This document shows, in pieces, positions 26,453 to 34,738 of a stretch of DNA of 36,302 bases (its first letter is position 1; every line of letters begins with the position of its first letter). The position numbers were made by a program, and so were the translations under genes. The stretch spans positions 1 to 36,302 of the forward strand of contig JAAZIA010000046.1 in assembly GCA_012510445.1 (NCBI GenBank), read 5' to 3'. This DNA is from Bacteroidales bacterium (GTDB lineage Bacteria; Bacteroidota; Bacteroidia; Bacteroidales; UBA932). The notes under the pieces were generated by a model. It saw only the letters and a program-made list of their open reading frames with translations. It did no database searches and was not told the DNA's origin.

Positions 26453-27540
26453 ACAAATTCTTCATGGTTATGTGCTATGTCGTTAAACAACTGACGAAAT
26501 TGCAAATTGTCCCTGGGGCAAATGAGCAAGGCATCGGGTGTATCAACAACAATATAATTTTCCAAATCTTTTACAACAATCAATTTTTCTTTTTCAGATG
26601 CATATACAAGGGTTCCTGTAACGTTATCCAGGTGAACACGGGAACCGGAAGTGGCATTATTTTTAGCATCTTTAGGGTAGTGCATATATATGCTTTCCCA
26701 ACTCCCTAAATCTGACCAGCCAAAAGTAGCATCAAAAACATACGTGTTTTTCGCTTTCTCCATAACGCCATAATCTATAGAAACGTTACGTATTTCCTCG
26801 TATGTCTTTCTAATAAATTTTTCTTCGTGCTGGGTATTGTACAAGCTCAACCCGTTACGAAAAGGTTGGCTCACTTCCGGAATCCAGCGCTCCAATTGTT
26901 TTGCAATGGAAGCCAGACTCCAAACAAAAATTCCTGAATTCCAATAGAACTCACCGCTTTCTATCAAAATTCCGGCTAAGGTTGCATCGGGCTTTTCTGT
27001 AAACGTTTTTACCGGATACGCCAAATGATCTTGTACGGTCACCCCTTCTTGTTTCACTGCCTGTATATAACCGTAGCCAGTTTCCGGTCGCGAAGGTTTT
27101 ATGCCTAAGGTAATCAACACGTCTTTCTGCGAGGCAAACTGTAAAGCACTACGAATGGTAGATAAGAAGGCTTCGTCCCCTACAATCAGGTGATCCGAGG
27201 GAGCTACCACAACGGTTGCTTTTGGATCTGTTTTCATGAGCTTATACGTAGCATAAGCAATGCAAGGCGCTGTATTGCGTCTGTAGGGTTCTGCAAGAAT
27301 ATTGCCTTCCGGCAGGTCGGGTAGTTGATGTTTTACCAAATCTTTATACTGTTCAGAGGTCACTACCAAAATCCGTTCCTTAGGTATAATATGTAGAAAC
27401 CTTTCGCAGGTAAGCTGTAAAAAGCTTTTGCCTATACCCAGAATATCCAGAAATTGTTTAGGCATGGAATTTCTGCTCAACGGCCAAAAACGGGAGCCTA
27501 TGCCGCCGGCCATAATTATGCAATATTGATTGTTACTCAT
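26449..27540 (-). CDS. manC: Mannose-1-phosphate guanylyltransferase (GDP-mannose pyrophosphorylase)
   Basis: This 363-residue nucleotidyltransferase makes GDP-mannose from mannose 1-phosphate and GTP. The nucleotide-binding loop GGIGSRFWPLSRNSMPKQF lies at residues 12-30. Later segments are VVVAPSDHLI (near 110), the FTEKPD sugar-phosphate site, and FYWNSGIFVW. It lacks the C-terminal isomerase (cupin) domain of bifunctional enzymes. It overlaps yraN upstream and arcA downstream by 4 bases each. It would serve mannose- or fucose-containing surface glycans; no related sugar genes are adjacent. Confidence 0.94.
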   Translation of the reverse strand: MSNNQYCIIMAGGIGSRFWPLSRNSMPKQFLDILGIGKSFLQLTCERFLHIIPKERILVVTSEQYKDLVKHQLPDLPEGNILAEPYRRNTAPCIAYATYKLMKTDPKATVVVAPSDHLIVGDEAFLSTIRSALQFASQKDVLITLGIKPSRPETGYGYIQAVKQEGVTVQDHLAYPVKTFTEKPDATLAGILIESGEFYWNSGIFVWSLASIAKQLERWIPEVSQPFRNGLSLYNTQHEEKFIRKTYEEIRNVSIDYGVMEKAKNTYVFDATFGWSDLGSWESIYMHYPKDAKNNATSGSRVHLDNVTGTLVYASEKEKLIVVKDLENYIVVDTPDALLICPRDNLQFRQLFNDIAHNHEEFV

Positions 27541-27929
27541 ACAAGAAGTGTAAAAGCATTTGGAATGTATTCCAGTTCATAAGTGGGGTCTCCCAATCCC
27601 TCCTTACCAAAAACTATACCTATGACATCAAACTGAGCTTCTGCAGTAATACGGTGAAGGGCCATATAAGCACGGGCCGCCTTTATCACGGTCCTTTGCT
27701 TATCTCTGTCAATGGTTTGTCCGGGAGACACAATATTTGTCCGGGAAAGAGAACGGACTTCTACAAAATGCACTTTTTGTGCCTTAGTGGCTATTATATC
27801 CAATTCTTTGTGCCCTGTTCTCCAGTTTGTATGAAGAATGTGAAATCCTTTTTTAATCAGGTAGTTTTTTGCCAGCTCTTCTCCTTTTTTCCCTGTTTGC
27901 CACCTGCTTGTTTTGCCTTTCTTCATCAT
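27537..27929 (-). CDS. yraN: YraN-family protein (UPF0102), nuclease-like fold
   Basis: The 130-residue protein has the family core of a restriction-endonuclease-like fold. The segments are GKKGEELAKNYLIKKGF near the N-terminus, then WRTGHKELDIIA and VHFVEVRS, with the E-D-ExK-type residues (ExR here). The cellular role of the family is not settled. It begins 30 bases after the nucleotidase gene, and its stop overlaps the manC start. Two ATGs in tandem are possible starts. It is basic and has no signal peptide. Confidence 0.9.
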   Translation of the reverse strand: MMKKGKTSRWQTGKKGEELAKNYLIKKGFHILHTNWRTGHKELDIIATKAQKVHFVEVRSLSRTNIVSPGQTIDRDKQRTVIKAARAYMALHRITAEAQFDVIGIVFGKEGLGDPTYELEYIPNAFTLLV

Positions 27930-27959
27930 CCTGTCCCTGCTTGCAAATGTAGCTATTTT

Positions 27960-29567
27960 TCACAAATATCTCCAATGATACAGCGGGCTGAGCCTAATTT
28001 CCTTCCTGGCAACCATAGACTCTTTGTACATCGCCCTTACATCGGTTTCACTTACCCATAGTATCCTATCATACAGCTCTTCAGGCGACATCCCCAACAC
28101 CTCTGTCATATGACCGCCTCCGCCTCTGGCCCGGAAGGTACTCATGACTACATGGTACTCTTCGTTGGCATAAAACGGGGACCCGTCTGCCATACTCAAC
28201 ACTTTGATACGCGCTCCCGGCGGTTCATGACGTTCTACTCTGTACAAAATACCGGCTGCCGAATCGAAGTTGTAGGCCGGTCCGTCCGGATTGTCCAAAC
28301 GTAATGAATGTGCATAATCCAGGTATTCAATAATTTCTTGCCCGGTCATCCTTACTACACTCAAGGTGTTTTCATAAGGCAAAGCCGTAATGAAATCCTT
28401 TACTTGCAACTGCCCCGCATACAAAACAAGGTTCCGTGCAGCCGGAGAAGCAAAAGAAATAACAGCTCCTGTAACGGCTGCCGTTCCTGAATTAGCGGCA
28501 GACAGTTGTATTCGGTGCTGTTCGTCAATCCATGCACTAGGCCCAAACATGGCATCGCGGCTATAAACAGATTGCAACAGCACACAACATTCCTCGGAAT
28601 TGTATTCATTTTCACGCTCCATGAATTTACTTACTACCTTATCATAAGGCGGATACTCAGACATCTCACGGGTAGGAATCACTTGCGTAGCTATGGTAAC
28701 TTTTGGTTTTTTATTTTTTCTCGGTTCTAGCTTAATATCGGCACGGCCAATGTGACCGGCCCTTGCCCCTGCCTCCAGCATATGTACTGTATCTCCTGCT
28801 TTATTAACCAAATACCCTGTTTCTACCGCATGTACGTGACCACAGCATATCAAATCAAAACCGGGTATGTTATACGCAATCCATGCACCAATACTAGCCG
28901 CACTTTCAGACGTGTCCCTGCCTTCAACCTCTCCCCATCCGGCATGAAACAAACCAATGAGCAAGTCGGGTTTTTCTTTTTCATAAATTTTCCGGACCCA
29001 TTGGGCTGCCGCCTGTTCCGGATTGCCTACCGTAACACCTCCTTGGATATGATCCGGAAACCACTCTGTGGCATAAGGAGTCAATAAGCCCATAACTGCA
29101 ATTTTCCACCCTCCGCGTTTAAGTACCGTATAAGGTTTAAAGTACGGTTCTCCCGTTTGGTCTTCTAAGATATTGGTAGAAATAATGGGCATTTTCATCT
29201 CGGCGTAAATCTTGTCGTACACCTTCCTGCCTACTTCCAGATCGTGGTTACCGGGAGTAATGGCATCGTATGAAAGCCAATTAAAAAGGCGGCTGTAAAT
29301 GTGCTCAGAAGTGGTGTCTATATAATTGGCAAAGAAGACTTGGGGAGTTCCCTGAAAATTATCTCCTCCATCAAACAGCAGCAAGTTGCTGCCGTGTTTA
29401 GACTGCATGTCTTTGATATAGCCTGCCAGCGAAGACATTTCTGATCCCAAAACACCATGCAAATCTGTTGTTTGCAACACCACAAACGTTGTGGGGCTTT
29501 TCCTTCCGCAGGAAAAACTAAGGGTTAACCCAAGGAGGGTAACTGCAAATAAAATTCTGTTTTTCAT
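27960..29567 (-). CDS. 5'-nucleotidase-like metallophosphatase lipoprotein, second of a tandem pair
   Basis: The 535-residue protein starts at the ATG at 29567; the reading from 29579 would add four residues and overlap the upstream gene further. The lipobox is LSFSC (Cys20). No acidic residues follow the Cys, so periplasmic rather than surface location is likely. The calcineurin-type metal sites are TTDLHG, DGGDNFQGTP, PGNHDLEVG and CGHVHAVETG. The 5'-nucleotidase C-terminal substrate domain follows (about residues 340-520, including PYENTLSVVRMTGQEIIEYL). Enzymes of this type dephosphorylate 5'-nucleotides or 2',3'-cyclic nucleotides. Its ATG overlaps the stop of the paralogue upstream (ATGA), and the two are clearly homologous along their whole length. 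Confidence 0.93.
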   Translation of the reverse strand: MKNRILFAVTLLGLTLSFSCGRKSPTTFVVLQTTDLHGVLGSEMSSLAGYIKDMQSKHGSNLLLFDGGDNFQGTPQVFFANYIDTTSEHIYSRLFNWLSYDAITPGNHDLEVGRKVYDKIYAEMKMPIISTNILEDQTGEPYFKPYTVLKRGGWKIAVMGLLTPYATEWFPDHIQGGVTVGNPEQAAAQWVRKIYEKEKPDLLIGLFHAGWGEVEGRDTSESAASIGAWIAYNIPGFDLICCGHVHAVETGYLVNKAGDTVHMLEAGARAGHIGRADIKLEPRKNKKPKVTIATQVIPTREMSEYPPYDKVVSKFMERENEYNSEECCVLLQSVYSRDAMFGPSAWIDEQHRIQLSAANSGTAAVTGAVISFASPAARNLVLYAGQLQVKDFITALPYENTLSVVRMTGQEIIEYLDYAHSLRLDNPDGPAYNFDSAAGILYRVERHEPPGARIKVLSMADGSPFYANEEYHVVMSTFRARGGGGHMTEVLGMSPEELYDRILWVSETDVRAMYKESMVARKEIRLSPLYHWRYL

Positions 29568-31147
29568 TGGTATCTCCAATAGGGTAATGGCCTGGCACGG
29601 AAAGGACTTCTAGAGGCCTCCCAGTTCATAAAATCTTGGCGCATATCTGTTTTACTTTCCCACAACATCCTAGCCCTTATGGTAGCGGCATCCCATCCAA
29701 CTCCTTCCAATAAATGTCCCCCTCCACCTTGTGCTCTGTAGGAGTTCATGACTACTTTGTATTTCCTTTCCTGTACAAAATCAAAACCTCCCGCCAAAGC
29801 ATGGATCTGGATCCTTTCTCCCTCGGGTTTGTCCTTAAAGACGGTATAAAAAATACCGGCGGCGGTATCAAAATTAATAATGTCGGTTTGGCTATATGAG
29901 TATTCCAGGTATTGCTTGATCTCTGATCCGGTCATTTCTAATATACAAAGTGAGTTTTCATACGGGAACCAAGTAAAAAAATCTTTCAAATAGAGCTGTC
30001 CCTTACGTAAAACGGCATTATCACTTAAGGCCGAGGCAAAAGATACATCGGGAAGCAAGTCTGTGTGAAGACCTGCAATGGTCAACTGCCCCCTGTGCAC
30101 CTCATCCACCCAGGCCGAGGGTCCCTCAAAAGCACGACGGCTTTCTATGGTATTTAACAATTCTGCAATAGGCTTCCGTTCGTATTCATAAGCCCGCTGA
30201 AAATAAGGGGTGAATGCGTTCAAATACTCCTGCCCCGGCTCGAGGGTATCTGTTTTAATGAGTTCGGGAACAATTTGCACTCGATTTCTGCCTCTGGGAG
30301 AAACGAGTACTTTGGCCTGAGCCAAAAACTCTCCTCCGGCTCCCGGGTTCATAAGCCAGACTGTATCTCTGTTACGCCCCAATACACTATAAATAGCAGG
30401 TCTGTGATCGTGCCCGTAACAAATCAGATCAATCCCCGGCACATGTTCAGCTACCCATAAAGAAGCATTTTCGCTTCCCAATTCACCCGTAGCACCTCCT
30501 TTTGCTCCCGTATGAAACAAACCAATGAGCAGGTCGGGTTTTTCTTTTTCACGAATGTGCGGGATCCAGTAAGCTGCCGACTCTTCTATGGACAGAAAAT
30601 CCAATCCCGGCCGCAAACGTTCAGCTACCCATGAACTCACATGAGGCGTTAGCATACCTATTACAGCAATTTTATATCCTTTAACAGAAAAAACCTTATA
30701 AGGTTCAAAATACGGTTTTCTTGTTGACTCATGAATCACATTGGCAGAAAGTATCGGCACTTCCATTTGTCTGAAGACACGAGAAAAGACCGACATTCCC
30801 GCTTCAATATCATGGTTCCCCACACTTATGGCCGTATAAGGGAACCAGTCAAAGAAAGCGGCACAAATATGCTTTTCAACGGTATCAATATGACTGGAAT
30901 AATACAATCCCGGCGTTCCTTGTAAGTAGTCTCCTGCATCTAGCAATAATGCACGATCTTTGTATTCTTCTTTCATGTGATGTACGTAACCGGCCAAGCC
31001 GGCCAAAGAGGAATCAAAGCGACCGTGCAGATCACTTGTTTGTAGTACAATAAAAGAGGTAGGCTGTTTAACACAGGAGTAGATGGTCAAACAGCCGAGC
31101 ATTACGAGAAATAACACTAAAGGCTTACTCGTTCCTGTAGTTTTCAT
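29564..31147 (-). CDS. 5'-nucleotidase-like metallophosphatase lipoprotein, first of a tandem pair
   Basis: This 527-residue paralogue of the next gene starts at the ATG at 31147. An in-frame start 17 codons earlier would read through the promoter and the preceding terminator tail. The lipobox is TIYSC (Cys25). Metal-binding motifs are TSDLHG, DAGDYLQGTP, VGNHDIEAG and YGHDHRP, and the C-terminal substrate domain has WFPYENSLCILEMTGSEIKQYL. The two copies differ in the GHxH loop (GHDH here, GHVH in the other) and in much of the surface sequence, which suggests different substrates. It leads the array of co-directional genes ending at the tRNAs and lies about 100 bases after the TonB-dependent receptor, beyond a terminator. 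Confidence 0.93.
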   Translation of the reverse strand: MKTTGTSKPLVLFLVMLGCLTIYSCVKQPTSFIVLQTSDLHGRFDSSLAGLAGYVHHMKEEYKDRALLLDAGDYLQGTPGLYYSSHIDTVEKHICAAFFDWFPYTAISVGNHDIEAGMSVFSRVFRQMEVPILSANVIHESTRKPYFEPYKVFSVKGYKIAVIGMLTPHVSSWVAERLRPGLDFLSIEESAAYWIPHIREKEKPDLLIGLFHTGAKGGATGELGSENASLWVAEHVPGIDLICYGHDHRPAIYSVLGRNRDTVWLMNPGAGGEFLAQAKVLVSPRGRNRVQIVPELIKTDTLEPGQEYLNAFTPYFQRAYEYERKPIAELLNTIESRRAFEGPSAWVDEVHRGQLTIAGLHTDLLPDVSFASALSDNAVLRKGQLYLKDFFTWFPYENSLCILEMTGSEIKQYLEYSYSQTDIINFDTAAGIFYTVFKDKPEGERIQIHALAGGFDFVQERKYKVVMNSYRAQGGGGHLLEGVGWDAATIRARMLWESKTDMRQDFMNWEASRSPFRARPLPYWRYQ

Positions 31148-31152
31148 ACTTA

Positions 31153-31183
31153 CAAATGTATGAAAAATTCGCACACTTTCCAT
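31153..31183 (-). promoter_or_regulatory. Probable promoter of the nucleotidase-to-pheS array
   Basis: TACATTTG (31160-31153) matches TAnnTTTG and ends 6 bases before the ATG at 31147. The expected -33 position, 20 bases upstream, reads ATG (31183-31181) instead of TTG, so there is one mismatch. Confidence 0.48.
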
Positions 31184-31223
31184 AAAAAAAAGACCCAAAA
31201 TCCTTAAACGGACTTCGGGTCTT
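31184..31223 (-). terminator. Intrinsic terminator after the TonB-dependent receptor gene
   Basis: AAGACCC (31223-31217 arm) pairs with GGGTCTT (31196-31190 arm) with a loosely paired inner part, followed by eight T (31191-31184) on the - strand. Confidence 0.82.
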
Positions 31224-31251
31224 ATACAGTCAGCAAAATGCTGAGAAACGT

Positions 31252-34200
31252 TTAGAACAACAAGCGGAATCCAAGCAACATGCTCCAGGTAGAGCTGGTT
31301 GACAAGGATTTGGACAACTGCGACTTGGCTTTAAAGTCGGCAATATCGTCTGCGTTCAGGCGGAACGTAGGAGCTTGTGAAGTAGTTCCGGCACTAACAA
31401 CGCTTAACGGCATTACGTTGTCGTAGCTTGATAAAGCGTTATAGTAATAACAACCCCAAGAGTCGTTCAGCAAGTTTCCTGCATTCAGGATATCCAGGGA
31501 AACCTGTAGGGTTAACCTGTTGTCTTTGCCAAAGTTTACAAATACGTCTTGCAACACTTTGATATCAAAGCGATGTATCCAAGGACGTACGTGGCCAAAG
31601 CGTTCTGCATATTCGCCTTTACGTGCACTCAAATACGCATTGTTGTCTACGTATTCAAAGAAAGCTTGGCTTTGCTGCTCGGGAGTCATGCCTTTGTGCT
31701 CTACAAAAGTAATTTCGCCGGGGTTGGCCGGGATGTACATCAGATCCGAGTTGGAACTTCCGTCACCGTTTACGTCTCCTGCATAGGTGTAGCTCCATCT
31801 GCCGCTGGGAACTCCTTGGTAAACCAAACCGATGGTGGTTGCCAAGTGGTTCAAGTATTCAATGCGGTAGGTGATGTTTCCAATCAAACGATGGGGGATA
31901 GAGAAGTTGGAGTAGCTCAGTCCCGGATTGTTCAAGGAATTCACAGAAGCATTGGCTGTCCAAACAGAGTAAGCCGTTGAACCGGGGTTGGCAGATACGT
32001 CCTTAGCATTGGTATAGGTATAGGCTACCATACCGCTCAATCCCTTAGAGAAGTTCTTGGTCAACTGGGCTGTCATCTGCAACTGATAGCCTTTGCTAGA
32101 GTTGGTAAACAACATGGCCGAGGCCAGGGTGGGGCTCACCTTACGATTATCGCTTGTCCATACAGGACGTTTGTCGGGACCGGCCATAGTTCCCTGGGCG
32201 GCTGCCTCGTTGGCATTCACCTGAGTTACGGCATTCACGTCTTTGCTGTACAAAACTTCTCCGGTAAAGATCATGTTCCAGGGCAATTCCATATCCACCG
32301 CCAGGTTGTTACGCCAAATTTGCGGGAATTTAAAATCTTTATCCACCATAGCTATGTTGGCGTTGTTGGGCAAGAAGTTGGGGTCGGGTTTGTCGGGGAA
32401 TGTAGTCTTATCTGCGTTAATCAACGCTTTATAATCGGGGTTGAATTTCAAGCCGTAAGCAGCACAAGTAGCAGCGTTCCAGGCCAACTCAGGTGACTGA
32501 ATCATAGCGGAACCTCCTACCTGGTTGGTAAACCATACAAAAGGCATCATACCCGAGAACAAACCGGTACCTCCACGCAATTGCAAGGAACGATCACCCA
32601 AAACGTCCCAGTTGAATCCAATACGGGGGTTGATGGTGACTTTGGGTTTGGGCCATGTACCTACGTCCCAAGATCCGCCTTTAACGGATATACCGGAATC
32701 GGGATATTCAATATCTCTAAAACCTGTCGTTTTGCCTACAATGGCTTGGTTGGTATCCATTTTGTCAAAATAGAACGGCATTTCCAGACGCACACCATAG
32801 GTGAGTTTGAATGCCGGAGTTACCTGCCACTCATCTTGAGCATACACACCACCGTAACCAAATGTCAACATCTGGCCGGGAGCATCGTTGCCGTAATACC
32901 CGTAAGTTAAGCCAAAGCCAATGGGCGTAGCATCATTAATGAAGTCATCCACAGAGCCATAACGATAGTAGCTGGTCCCTTCCCTAATATAGGAGTTCCT
33001 CACATACATACGCTCAAAAGAAGCCCCCACCGTTACGGTGTGGCGATTCAAGTTTATGGTCAAGTTGTCTACAATATTCCAGGTATTGTTCAATACCTCG
33101 TTGTGGAAGGTGAAAAGCTCATAACCAAAAGACATGTATGCGTCGCCTTCTTTCCAGATATCCACATGGGGGAAACGATTCAAAGGCTCTTCAAATCTGT
33201 CGTTGGGTGAGGTCCGTCCGTCACGAATGTGAGTGTAAGTAGCATAGAACTGGTTGGTAATGCGTGACGATAACGTGGAGTTCAATTCACCGGTTATCGA
33301 CCGTACAGTATTCTCCATTCCGTAAAAGTTGTTCTGGAAAGCAATGGAGTTAAGGCTCATACGTCCGCTTCTGGCACGGTCAATTCCCGAAGGCCCCGAG
33401 GTGGCGTTGGTTACGTTCATATAGGAACCTACCACGTCGTTGTAGCGTACCATTAATTTGTGGTTGCGGCTGATGTTCCAATCCAGGCGTGCCAAAATCT
33501 TGTAGTTCTGAACCCTGAAGGGATCCCAATCTTTGTATTTGCCCGGATCGTATCCGTATTTGCTAATCAGGTGTTGTTTAACCCTTTCCAAGTCAGCCTC
33601 TGATGTACGGGCAATAAATTGATCTTGTTTGGCAATGCCGTCTGTGCTGGGTCTCCAGGCAACTCCGGCAGCATTTTCCGTTTCAAACTCACCGCTCAAG
33701 AAGAAGAACAATTTGTTCTTAATGATGGGACCGGCTACACGTACACCGTACGTTTGCTTACCTACTTCATCCACACCTTGAATCTCTATTCCATCTACAG
33801 TTTTTCCTTGCATACCTGCAAAACGTTGGTACGTATAAGCAGATGCTTGGAACTTGTTGGTACCACTCTTGGTTACAGCGTTAATAGCCGCTCCGGTAAA
33901 GCGGGACTGGCGGATATCATAAGGTGCAATATTGACGGTAATTTCTTCAATAGCATCTAATGAAATAGGCTCTGCACGTCCACCGGGCAGGTCGGATGAC
34001 AAACCAAAGTTGTTGTTAAATCCGGCACCGTCTACCGTAAAGTTATTCATACGGTTGTCGCGCGATGCAAATGAAAATCCGCTAGCCTGGGGGGTTAATT
34101 TGGTAAAGTCCTGAATACCACGACTTACCGTAGGTAAAGCGGCAATTTCCCGGGAGCTCACATTGGTGGATGTTCCCGACTTGTCTGAGGTCAGAATGGG

Positions 34201-34584
34201 GTTGTCTACCCCGGCAGATATCACAATGGCCTCTAATGTTGTGGCTGCCTCTGCAATCACAATGTTCTGAACGTAGTTTTCACTAAGACGCAGTGTAATG
34301 TTGCCGTATACGGCATCTGCATAACCCACATACGATACGGTAACCGTATAGGGACCGCCAATACGCATATTATGTATGCGGTAGTTACCGTAGTTATCGG
34401 TAATGGCATAATATTGTGTCCCGGAAGGAGTGTGAACAGCTATCACAGTGGCTCCGGGAACCGCTGCTCCATCTGCTTCCGTTACACGACCACTCATACT
34501 GGATGTAGTGATCTGCGCAAATGCCAAAGTGGCAATAAAGAAACTCATTGCCAAAAGGGCAAGTTTTTTAACAGTTTGTTTCAT
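31252..34584 (-). CDS. TonB-dependent outer-membrane receptor, Oar-like, with N-terminal carboxypeptidase-regulatory-like domain
   Basis: The 1110-residue protein has a signal peptide ending at AFAQ (about residue 24). A carboxypeptidase-regulatory-like domain follows (about 27-110, SGRVTEADGAAVPGATV ... GNYRIHNM). The plug is at about 125-235 (ISRGI-type segment SRGIQDFTKLTPQASG, NFTVDGAGFNNNFG, IEEITVNIAPYDIRQSRFTGAAINAVTKSGTN). A 22-strand-type barrel ends in LLGFRLLF with a terminal Phe. The overall order resembles Oar-like receptors more than SusC, and no SusD gene is adjacent. It should import, or in Oar's case help move, a large substrate across the outer membrane using TonB energy. 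Neighbours are an OB-fold lipoprotein upstream and two nucleotidases downstream. The substrate is not visible from the sequence. Confidence 0.95.
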   Translation of the reverse strand: MKQTVKKLALLAMSFFIATLAFAQITTSSMSGRVTEADGAAVPGATVIAVHTPSGTQYYAITDNYGNYRIHNMRIGGPYTVTVSYVGYADAVYGNITLRLSENYVQNIVIAEAATTLEAIVISAGVDNPILTSDKSGTSTNVSSREIAALPTVSRGIQDFTKLTPQASGFSFASRDNRMNNFTVDGAGFNNNFGLSSDLPGGRAEPISLDAIEEITVNIAPYDIRQSRFTGAAINAVTKSGTNKFQASAYTYQRFAGMQGKTVDGIEIQGVDEVGKQTYGVRVAGPIIKNKLFFFLSGEFETENAAGVAWRPSTDGIAKQDQFIARTSEADLERVKQHLISKYGYDPGKYKDWDPFRVQNYKILARLDWNISRNHKLMVRYNDVVGSYMNVTNATSGPSGIDRARSGRMSLNSIAFQNNFYGMENTVRSITGELNSTLSSRITNQFYATYTHIRDGRTSPNDRFEEPLNRFPHVDIWKEGDAYMSFGYELFTFHNEVLNNTWNIVDNLTINLNRHTVTVGASFERMYVRNSYIREGTSYYRYGSVDDFINDATPIGFGLTYGYYGNDAPGQMLTFGYGGVYAQDEWQVTPAFKLTYGVRLEMPFYFDKMDTNQAIVGKTTGFRDIEYPDSGISVKGGSWDVGTWPKPKVTINPRIGFNWDVLGDRSLQLRGGTGLFSGMMPFVWFTNQVGGSAMIQSPELAWNAATCAAYGLKFNPDYKALINADKTTFPDKPDPNFLPNNANIAMVDKDFKFPQIWRNNLAVDMELPWNMIFTGEVLYSKDVNAVTQVNANEAAAQGTMAGPDKRPVWTSDNRKVSPTLASAMLFTNSSKGYQLQMTAQLTKNFSKGLSGMVAYTYTNAKDVSANPGSTAYSVWTANASVNSLNNPGLSYSNFSIPHRLIGNITYRIEYLNHLATTIGLVYQGVPSGRWSYTYAGDVNGDGSSNSDLMYIPANPGEITFVEHKGMTPEQQSQAFFEYVDNNAYLSARKGEYAERFGHVRPWIHRFDIKVLQDVFVNFGKDNRLTLQVSLDILNAGNLLNDSWGCYYYNALSSYDNVMPLSVVSAGTTSQAPTFRLNADDIADFKAKSQLSKSLSTSSTWSMLLGFRLLF

Positions 34585-34671
34585 AGGTTATTGTTTAATT
34601 TTTTAATAAAGTTTTCAGGTTACTGAAAGATATACTCTAACGCTGCGAAATTAAGATATTAATCTCAAACC

Positions 34672-34710
34672 AAAAAAACAAAGCCCGGAAATTGTAGAAA
34701 TTTCCGGGCT
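34672..34710 (-). terminator. Intrinsic terminator after the BACON/OB-fold lipoprotein gene
   Basis: A perfect 12-base-pair stem (34682-34693 with 34699-34710) with a 5-base loop is followed on the - strand by TTTG and seven T (34678-34672). It separates this gene from the TonB-dependent receptor gene. The rest of the 154-base gap shows an AT-rich stretch and a near-consensus TATCTTTC at 34632-34625 without a matching -33 element. Confidence 0.9.
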
Positions 34711-34738
34711 GCTTTGGATTCTTTTTCTGCCTTCTGTT

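Noticed and set aside
31148-31198. Longer N-terminus of the first nucleotidase
   Set aside because: It would place 17 residues before a complete lipoprotein signal peptide and read through the promoter box and into the receptor-gene terminator.
31231-31243. CAGCA/TGCTG hairpin just after the TonB-dependent receptor stop
   Set aside because: It has a 5-base-pair stem with a 3-base loop and no T-tract. The real terminator is 31184-31223.
34625-34632. TATCTTTC as promoter of the TonB-dependent receptor gene
   Set aside because: It has one mismatch in the -7 box and no TTG at 19-21 bases upstream, so the support is too weak to list as a feature.
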